7,785 bases of DNA from Actinomycetota bacterium (GTDB lineage: Bacteria > Actinomycetota > Acidimicrobiia > IMCC26256 > PALSA-610): assembly GCA_030839005.1 (NCBI GenBank), contig JAUZEM010000377.1, positions 1 to 7,785 of the forward strand, in the 5' to 3' direction. Both the position numbers and the translations under genes were made by a program. Shown here in pieces: positions 1 to 5,039 of this stretch. How positions within the stretch are numbered: position 1 is the stretch's first letter; each line of letters opens with the position of its first letter. Under the pieces are notes generated by a model that did not search any database, was not told where the DNA came from, and saw only the letters and a program-made list of their open reading frames with translations.

Positions 1-1
1 C

Positions 2-385
2 GCAATCAGTCGCCTCACGCCCAGCAGCAGGGACGCACAGCGCGTTGAACTCCTGAACCTCGCGAAGGAGTACTTCCTGGACGCCCTCGCCATCGCACAA
101 AAGGATTACAACGAACAAGGCCAACGGGACGCACTCCTCGGCGCCGCGAGCGCCGCATATCACGCCCGCGATTCTCTCCGAGCAGTCATCCTCTACGGGA
201 CGTCCGACGCCATCACAGACCGGCTGCAACTCGTCTTGGAAGCGAGGAACCGGGACAGGCGCAACACCGAACACGCCGCGCTGCGCGAGATCCTCGACCC
301 AGCCAAGTTCGACGCCGCATATCAAAGTGGTCGCACACTCTCGCTCGCCGACGCAATCACCGTCGTCCAAGACATCAAGATCTAA
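2..385 (+). CDS. C-terminal end of a TPR-type transcriptional regulator or ATPase/cyclase (5' truncated)
   Basis: The reading frame is open from the first complete codon to a TAA at 383-385, giving 127 residues with no start codon needed, so this is the tail of a gene that begins outside the window. The translation is helical and Ala/Arg/Leu-rich. It has a block LLGAASA at residues 45-51, and near the end FDAAYQSGRTLSLADAI (residues 103-119). This pair matches the usual C-terminus of large actinobacterial proteins with an AAA/NB-ARC-like ATPase and TPR repeats (LuxR-type regulators, AfsR/SARP-like proteins, or class III adenylyl cyclases fused to ATPase-TPR), where 'LLGAAEALRE...' is followed by 'F..AW..GR.LSL.EAV'. 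The family assignment rests on that remembered pattern. The output domain (HTH or cyclase) is not visible, so the exact class is undecided. It is followed by about 315 non-coding bases and is probably not co-transcribed with the peptidase gene. Confidence 0.72.
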   Translation, partial: AISRLTPSSRDAQRVELLNLAKEYFLDALAIAQKDYNEQGQRDALLGAASAAYHARDSLRAVILYGTSDAITDRLQLVLEARNRDRRNTEHAALREILDPAKFDAAYQSGRTLSLADAITVVQDIKI

Positions 386-638
386 CGTCGCCCATTTCTC
401 CAAGAGACGCGACGGCTGGAGCTAGGCGGGTTGCAGTGAGGCGCTCAGCCGACCTGGGGGCGCTGCGCCGGTCGCGAATGCCCACGAAACGCGTCTCCGG
501 GACCAACGCGGACGTCCGTGGCCGACGTCTATGGGCCGCGGTTGTTCGTGCGTCGCCTCTACGGCGACGGGCCAGGAGGGACGCGGCGCGCGCCAGAACA
601 GCGCACGAGCGGGCGATGCGCGCCGCTATATCGCGCGT
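386..638. other. Non-coding intergenic region upstream of the S53 peptidase gene
   Basis: No convincing gene is present. The open frames that cross it (436-642, and the in-frame extension 518-700 of the peptidase) translate to Arg/Ala-rich sequence with no domain resemblance. Directly after the upstream stop codon a 6-base inverted repeat, CGTCGC (386-391) and GCGACG (409-414), encloses a 17-base loop. It lacks a T-run, so it is at best a weak terminator. Bases about 505-559 resemble a segment upstream of the response-regulator gene (about 2120-2174); see findings. Confidence 0.55.
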
Positions 639-669
639 TTGACATCACGCACTGCTCTCGCTCTAGCGT
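639..669 (+). promoter_or_regulatory. Candidate sigma-70-type promoter for the S53 peptidase gene
   Basis: A perfect TTGACA hexamer lies at 639-644 in otherwise very G+C-rich sequence. Two candidate -10 elements follow: TCTAGC at 662-667 (17-base spacer, weak match) and TAGCGT at 664-669 (19-base spacer, fits the relaxed actinobacterial TANNNT form). Transcription would start around 674-678, leaving a leader of about 25 bases that contains the ribosome binding site GGGAG at 691-695 before ATG 701. This placement independently argues against the longer start at 518. It is seen by eye only and was not scored against a matrix. Confidence 0.45.
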
Positions 670-700
670 CGCCGGTACAGGCGAACGCACGGGAGTAGAC

Positions 701-2083
701 ATGCGGCGGGTTGGGGCGATCATTTTCGTGTTGGCAATGACATCGAGCGCCTCGTTCAGCGTTGCGGGCGCAGGACTTTCTCGTGCCGGTTTTGCCAGGA
801 CGGCGCCGGGGGCAGTCCATCCATTGCATGTGAGCTTTCCGCTGAGCAAGGCGGACACGAGCCCGCGTTCCACGTCTTCGTGTTTGACCGTGCTCGGTCT
901 TCGCTGTTATTCGCCGGGGCAGTTCGAGAAGGCATACAACCTCGCCGCCCTGCACACTCGCGGCATCGACGGGAGGGGAACAACGATCGCAATCGTGGAT
1001 AGCTTCGGCTCGCCGACGATCGCCCGCGACCTTCATACCTTCGATCGGGCGTTCGGTCACCCGTCCGATCCGAGCATCCCGGCAGATCCCGCAATCCTCC
1101 AGGACCCCAAACTCACGATCATCCAGCCCGCCGGTCCGGTACCAGCCTTCGATCCGACGAACCCCGAGATGCTGGGCTGGGCGGTGGAGACCACCCTCGA
1201 CGTCGAATGGGCCCACGTCTTCGCACCACGGGCCAACATCCTTCTTGTCGAAACGCCAATCGCCGAGACCGAAGGTGTCCAGGGGTTCCCCGAGATCGTC
1301 GCTGCTGAGAACTACGTCATCAGCCACCGGCTCGCCACCGTCATCTCGCAGAGCTTCGGCGCGACCGAAGAAACATTCCCGAGCGTCCAGTCCCTCCTCC
1401 ACCTGCGCAGCGCCTTCGAGAATGCGCGCAGCCATCACGTCACCGTCGTCGCGGCCTCCGGCGACGACGGCGCCACCAACGCACGCGCCGATGGGAGCTG
1501 TTGTTACGACCACGCCGTCAACTCCTGGCCGTCGAGCGACCCGCTGGTGACTAGCGTCGGCGGCACGCAGCTCACGCTCGACGACGCGGGCAACCGTGTC
1601 AGGTCCGACGTTGCCTGGAACGATGGCTTCGGAGCAAGCGGCGGTGGAACCAGCGCGATCTTCAGACGACCCGGCTACCAAGCCCGAGTACGAGACGTGA
1701 CGAGCGGCATGCGCGGGACGCCCGACATCAGCATGAGCGCGGCCGTTGACGGTGGCGTATGGATCTATCTCAGCTTCATCGGCCCGCAGTCGCCGTTCCA
1801 TCTTGTCGCCGGGACCAGCGAAGCGGCGCCCGAGTTCAGTGGTGTGGTCGCCATGGCAGCGCAAGAAAAAGGCCGCGGCCTCGGGTGGATCAACAACACG
1901 CTCTACCACCTCAGATACGACGACGGGCTGGTCGACGTGACCACGGGCAATAACTCCTTCGCGGGCGTCACCGGGTTCGACGCCACACGCGGTTACGACC
2001 TCGCAAGTGGGCTCGGCACCATCGACGCGCCACACTTTGTTCGCGCGCTGGCCCGAAGGGCCGACCACGGCGGAGGCGGCTGA
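701..2083 (+). CDS. Secreted sedolisin-family (S53) serine-carboxyl peptidase, short form without a prodomain
   Basis: This is a 460-residue endopeptidase of the sedolisin/kumamolisin fold, a subtilisin-like hydrolase using a Ser-Glu-Asp triad and usually active at acid pH outside the cell. In VETTLDVEW, Glu163 and Asp167 have the family's four-residue spacing. Asp255 in ASGDDG is the expected oxyanion-hole residue, and Ser373 lies in AGTSEAAP. Near the C-terminus DVTTGNN (Asp412) and GYDLASGLGTID (Asp433) match the family's calcium site. The N-terminus (MRRVGAIIFVLAMTSS...) reads as a signal peptide with likely cleavage near residue 24. The start at 701 is chosen because GGGAG sits 5 bases upstream and the signal peptide begins there; the in-frame ATG at 518 would bury the signal. 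Most sedolisins carry an N-terminal activation domain of about 150-200 residues. Here only about 45 residues separate the signal from CYSPGQFEKAYNL (residues 69-81), where the catalytic domain begins. Cys61/Cys69 and Cys267/Cys268 could form disulfides. The gene is probably monocistronic. Confidence 0.9.
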   Translation: MRRVGAIIFVLAMTSSASFSVAGAGLSRAGFARTAPGAVHPLHVSFPLSKADTSPRSTSSCLTVLGLRCYSPGQFEKAYNLAALHTRGIDGRGTTIAIVDSFGSPTIARDLHTFDRAFGHPSDPSIPADPAILQDPKLTIIQPAGPVPAFDPTNPEMLGWAVETTLDVEWAHVFAPRANILLVETPIAETEGVQGFPEIVAAENYVISHRLATVISQSFGATEETFPSVQSLLHLRSAFENARSHHVTVVAASGDDGATNARADGSCCYDHAVNSWPSSDPLVTSVGGTQLTLDDAGNRVRSDVAWNDGFGASGGGTSAIFRRPGYQARVRDVTSGMRGTPDISMSAAVDGGVWIYLSFIGPQSPFHLVAGTSEAAPEFSGVVAMAAQEKGRGLGWINNTLYHLRYDDGLVDVTTGNNSFAGVTGFDATRGYDLASGLGTIDAPHFVRALARRADHGGGG

Positions 2084-2242
2084 GCAGCGCGCACGAGGCA
2101 TCGCGACGTCGGACGGTTGAACGCCGCTTCCCTGGCGTCGCTTGGTGCGCGGCTGTTATTCGTACGTCGCTTCGGCAACGCTTACAGCCGCGGTCCAGGT
2201 AGTCCCCAGGAAACGGAGAGGAATGGGGCCCATCATGCCGGT
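2084..2242. other. Intergenic leader of the two-component/exporter operon
   Basis: This 159-base gap separates the peptidase from the response regulator and should hold the operon promoter, but I see no confident -35/-10 pair. It has three near-identical direct repeats of the form NCGYCGCTT: acgccgctt 2121-2129, gcgtcgctt 2135-2143 and acgtcgctt 2164-2172. It also holds a purine-rich GGAGAGG at 2215-2221. No T-tailed hairpin follows the peptidase stop. The strong GGCCC-GAA-GGGCC hairpin at 2050-2062 lies inside the peptidase coding sequence and also lacks a T-run. Confidence 0.5.
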
Positions 2243-2938
2243 ATGGATCGCGCCGCGCGGATATTGGTAGTTGAGGACGACGACAATGTCCGCTATGTGA
2301 CGGTGGCTGCGCTGCGGCAGGCGTCATTTGATGTCGAGGAGGTCCCGAACGGTCGGGACGCGCTGCGGCGACTGAACGAGTCGTCCACCGTGGCCGATCT
2401 CGTGGTGCTCGACGTGTTACTCCCCGACCTCGACGGCTTTGAAGTGTGCCGGCGCATCCGCTCCGCGGGTGTCGACGTCCCCGTCGTTTTTCTGACTGCG
2501 CGCGACGCAACCGAGGACCGGCTCCGAGGGTTGACGATCGGGGGCGACGACTACCTCACGAAACCGTTCAGTGTCGAGGAGCTGGTTGCACGCGTGCAGG
2601 TCATCCTCCGCCGGGTCGGGAAGGAGCCGCGCCCAACACTCGTCATGATCGGCGATGTCGAGCTCGATGACGACGCCAGGACCGTTCGCAAATCCGGTGT
2701 CGAGGTGCCGCTGTCGCCAACGGAATACAAGCTGCTTCGGTTCCTCATGCGCAACGCCGGCAAAGCGATGTCACGGGGACAGATCCTCGATCACGTCTGG
2801 GATTACGACTTCGAGGGCGAGTCGACGGTCGTTGAGACGTTCGTTTCGTCGTTGCGCAAGAAGCTCGATGGCGATGGGCGAAGGCTGATTCACACTGTGC
2901 GCGGTGTCGGATACCGACTTCAGGCCGATACGAGATGA
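2243..2938 (+). CDS. OmpR/PhoP-family response regulator
   Basis: This 231-residue cytoplasmic DNA-binding regulator is phosphorylated by the kinase encoded next. The receiver domain (residues about 6-120) has the acidic pocket Glu11-Asp12-Asp13, phosphoacceptor Asp57 in VVLDVLLPD, Thr85 in FLTA and Lys107 in LTKPF. The DNA-binding winged helix (about 133-227) has the family hallmarks SPTEYKLLRFL, ILDHVWDYDF, VVETFVSSLRKKLD and the terminal IHTVRGVGYRL. Length and motifs are fully orthodox, closest in style to actinobacterial PhoP/TrcR/PrrA-type regulators, but the ortholog cannot be named. The ATG at 2243 is chosen because the receiver fold begins immediately (MDRAARILVVEDDD). The frame is open back to TTG 2117, but that extension has no family resemblance. 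The ribosome-binding-like GGAGAGG at 2215-2221 is about 21 bases upstream, too far, so initiation may be leaderless or coupled to a small upstream frame. The stop overlaps the kinase start (ATGA). Confidence 0.95.
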   Translation: MDRAARILVVEDDDNVRYVTVAALRQASFDVEEVPNGRDALRRLNESSTVADLVVLDVLLPDLDGFEVCRRIRSAGVDVPVVFLTARDATEDRLRGLTIGGDDYLTKPFSVEELVARVQVILRRVGKEPRPTLVMIGDVELDDDARTVRKSGVEVPLSPTEYKLLRFLMRNAGKAMSRGQILDHVWDYDFEGESTVVETFVSSLRKKLDGDGRRLIHTVRGVGYRLQADTR

Positions 2939-4317
2939 CCCTGCGCACCCGACTCGCGGTCGTGGTCGGACTCGTGCTCGTCGTGTTGCTCGCGGTCGGC
3001 GTGTTGTTGCCGCGCATCGTCCGGTCCTCCCTGATCGACGAGGTCGACCGTCAGCTCGGTGCGGCGGGGCCGATCGCCCTCCAACTCACGCGGGATCTCG
3101 GAGCAGCCGACGCGAACCGCCGTCCGCAGGCCGCGACCAGATTGAGCGAGCTCTACGTCGCGCGCGTGTCGTCGGGAACCCGACAACTCGTCGTCGCCCC
3201 TGCGTCACACCCCGGGCGGGAGCCGAATCTGCCGGTAACTTCCTTCGACTTTCGCAGCGCGGCCAAACCGATCACGGTGACGTCGGTCAGCGGCTCGGGC
3301 TCCTGGCGTGCCGTCCGCAGGAGTCTGCCGGACGGGTCGTCGTTGGTGATAGCCCTATCGCTCGATCCAGTGGCCGCAACCATTCACAAGCTGTTGCTCG
3401 CGATGCAACTCGCCGCAGTGGCGGTGCTCCTCGCAATGGTCGCGGGCGGTTGGTGGCTCTTGCGGCTCGGGCTTCGACCAATCGCGGAGGTGACCGATGT
3501 TGCCGACGCGATAGCTAGCGGGGATCGCTCGCGTCGGGTGCGCGAGACCGGCTCGCGTACTGAAGCCGGCCACCTCGCACGAGCCTTCAACCTCATGCTC
3601 GACGAGCAACAGACGATCGACGAGAGGCTCCGCCGCTTCGTTTCCGACGCGTCGCACGAGTTGCGCACACCCGTCACGGCCATCGGCGGCTTCACCGACT
3701 TGTGGCGCGTCGGCGCGATCGAGGAGACGCAACTCGACGATGTCATGCGCCGAATCGGCCAGGAGGCGGCCCGCATGCGTGGGCTGGTGGAGGATCTCCT
3801 CTTGCTGGCGCGCCTCGACGACGGCCGTCCCCTCGCCCGCCAGCCCGTCGACCTCGCAAGCTTGGCTTCCGACGCCGTCCTCGACGCATCAGCGACGCAC
3901 CCTTCCAGAGCGGTGACGGTCGAGGCATCCGGCCCGATCATGGTGCTCGGCGACGAGGCACGGCTTCGACAGGTCATCGCGAACCTGGTCACCAACGCGC
4001 TCGTCCACACCGAGCCGCCCGCACACGTAACGGTTCGCGCCGAGAGAAGCGGCGACCTCGCCGTCCTCAGCGTCATCGACGAGGGCGCGGGAATGAGCGC
4101 CGAGGACGCGTCGCGCGCGTTCGACCGGTTCTGGCGGGGTGACGCCGCACGGGCACGCACCGGCACGGGGCTCGGACTCGCGATAACGCACAGCATCGTC
4201 GAAGCCCACAGCGGCCGCCTGGAGATCGACAGCCGGCCGGGCACCGGCACGACCGTACGAGTCGCACTGCCGTCGCTCGCAAGCTCACGGCCGGCGCGTC
4301 CAGTTTTGGCGCCATAG
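2935..4317 (+). CDS. Membrane sensor histidine kinase
   Basis: This 460-residue sensor kinase is the partner of the upstream regulator, shown by the 4-base ATGA overlap at 2935-2938. Order of parts: transmembrane helix about 7-26; extracytoplasmic sensing loop about 28-150 without a recognisable domain; second transmembrane helix about 153-178; HAMP linker about 178-228 (ending in AFNLMLDE); dimerisation/phosphoacceptor helix with His241 in SDASHELRTPVTAI; and a HATPase catalytic domain. The catalytic domain has an N box (NLVTNALVHT, Asn350 and Asn354), a G1 box DEGAGM (Asp382), an F box FDRFWRG and a G2 box GTGLGLAI (410-417). All catalytic elements are intact. After the last strand (VRVALP) a short Ala/Pro/Arg-rich tail ends the protein. 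No strong ribosome binding site precedes the ATG, consistent with translational coupling. The family is EnvZ/PhoR-like; the signal is unknown. Confidence 0.95.
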   Translation: MTLRTRLAVVVGLVLVVLLAVGVLLPRIVRSSLIDEVDRQLGAAGPIALQLTRDLGAADANRRPQAATRLSELYVARVSSGTRQLVVAPASHPGREPNLPVTSFDFRSAAKPITVTSVSGSGSWRAVRRSLPDGSSLVIALSLDPVAATIHKLLLAMQLAAVAVLLAMVAGGWWLLRLGLRPIAEVTDVADAIASGDRSRRVRETGSRTEAGHLARAFNLMLDEQQTIDERLRRFVSDASHELRTPVTAIGGFTDLWRVGAIEETQLDDVMRRIGQEAARMRGLVEDLLLLARLDDGRPLARQPVDLASLASDAVLDASATHPSRAVTVEASGPIMVLGDEARLRQVIANLVTNALVHTEPPAHVTVRAERSGDLAVLSVIDEGAGMSAEDASRAFDRFWRGDAARARTGTGLGLAITHSIVEAHSGRLEIDSRPGTGTTVRVALPSLASSRPARPVLAP

Positions 4318-4424
4318 CGGCGCGTCGAGCTCGAACAGCTGACGCCCGCCGGTCGAAACGCGCCGAGAGGAAACCCGCAGACAACCGCCAGCGCGACCGC
4401 AGGTGCGCGGAGTCCACTGCGTCC
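4318..4424. other. Intergenic gap between kinase and lipoprotein genes
   Basis: This 107-base gap is the only real break inside the six-gene run. It contains a 7-base perfect inverted repeat GGCGCGT (4319-4325) and ACGCGCC (4358-4364) separated by 32 bases, with no T-run, so a terminator is not supported. I see no convincing -35/-10 pair. It is the natural place for an internal promoter or regulator-binding site for the exporter genes, but nothing in the sequence proves one. Confidence 0.4.
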
Positions 4425-5039
4425 ATGACTACGAACAAACCCGACGAGTTGCGTAGAGACACGGTGGCGGGCCGGCGCGCGAGCGTGCGGACGCTCGTTC
4501 TCGCAGGCGTGTTGATTGCGGCGGTGGCGCTCGCGGCCTGCGGTGGAGGTTCGTCTTCATCGTCGGCCGCGTCGGCGAATACGACGCCGTCGAGCACCGG
4601 AGGCGCCGCAGGTTCCGGAAGTTTGGCCGCGTTCCGAGCGTGCATGTCGGGACAGGGGATCACCCTGCCCCAGCGCGGCGGCACATCGACCGGCACGCCG
4701 CCGTCGACGTCGCCGGGTGGGACCCGACCGGCAGGCGGGGCCGGTGGCACGTCTCGGTTCAACACGCCGCCACCCGGCGTCAACGCCGCGACCTACCAGG
4801 CTGCGTTGAACGCGTGTCGTTCCACGCTGCCGACGGGTGGCACCGGTGCGAGCGGTTCGGCGTTCCAGGCGTACCGCAGCTGTCTCGGCGACCACGGTGT
4901 GACGTTGCCGTCGTCGGGTGGCCTCTCAGGCCTCAGCAAAACCGATCCGAAGGTGGTCGCCGCAATGAATGCGTGCAAGGCGTTGGCGCCAACGGGCGGG
5001 CCCGGCGGCGGATCCTCGACGACGATTGCGGGCGCGTGA
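4425..5039 (+). CDS. Secreted lipoprotein with a duplicated paired-cysteine motif
   Basis: This 204-residue predicted lipoprotein has a basic N-terminus (residues 1-22), a hydrophobic segment (23-38) and lipobox LAAC, with Cys39 as the lipidated residue after signal peptidase II cleavage. A Ser/Gly/Thr-rich tether follows (40-66). The mature part has two similar units: AFRACMSGQGITLP (69-82) with QAALNACRSTLPTGG (125-139), and SAFQAYRSCLGDHGVTLP (145-162) with VVAAMNACKALAPTGG (177-192). Cysteines 73/131 and 153/184 occupy matching positions, so two disulfides or ligand sites are plausible. A Gly/Pro/Thr-rich linker separates the halves of unit 1. I recall similar 'CMR.HGV..PDP ... A..AC' lipoproteins beside adaptor-MacB genes in other actinobacteria; their function is unknown to me. 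The stop overlaps the adaptor start (TGATG), suggesting coupled expression and a shared complex. The start is uncertain: GGAG at 4409-4412 is 12 bases away, and in-frame GTG codons (for example 4464) would give a more typical signal length. Confidence 0.82.
   Translation: MTTNKPDELRRDTVAGRRASVRTLVLAGVLIAAVALAACGGGSSSSSAASANTTPSSTGGAAGSGSLAAFRACMSGQGITLPQRGGTSTGTPPSTSPGGTRPAGGAGGTSRFNTPPPGVNAATYQAALNACRSTLPTGGTGASGSAFQAYRSCLGDHGVTLPSSGGLSGLSKTDPKVVAAMNACKALAPTGGPGGGSSTTIAGA

Noticed and set aside
436..642. 68-residue Arg-rich + strand frame in the first intergenic region
   Set aside because: No ribosome binding site, no family resemblance, extreme Arg/Ala bias, and it runs over the candidate promoter.
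518..700. Upstream in-frame extension of the peptidase (start at 518)
   Set aside because: It would place 61 Arg/Gly-rich residues before a clear signal peptide. ATG 701 has GGGAG at proper spacing and a promoter just upstream.
2050..2062. GGCCC-GAA-GGGCC hairpin as terminator of the peptidase gene
   Set aside because: It lies inside the coding sequence before the stop and has no T-run.
626..2101. 491-residue open frame on the minus strand opposite the peptidase gene
   Set aside because: It is a compositional shadow of a G+C-rich gene: no recognisable domain, and it lies opposite a well-supported S53 peptidase.
2117..2242. Upstream TTG-started extension of the response regulator
   Set aside because: The receiver domain begins at once after ATG 2243, and the extra 42 residues match nothing in the family.
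3384..4250. 288-residue minus-strand frame opposite the kinase gene
   Set aside because: Ser/Arg/Ala-rich shadow of the kinase coding sequence with no domain.
4319..4364. Inverted repeat GGCGCGT/ACGCGCC as a terminator after the kinase gene
   Set aside because: The loop is 32 bases, there is no T-run, and such 7-base pairs arise easily in G+C-rich DNA.
4640..5038. Upstream in-frame extension of the adaptor (start at 4640)
   Set aside because: It overlaps the lipoprotein gene in another frame, has no adaptor homology, and the membrane anchor begins just after ATG 5039.
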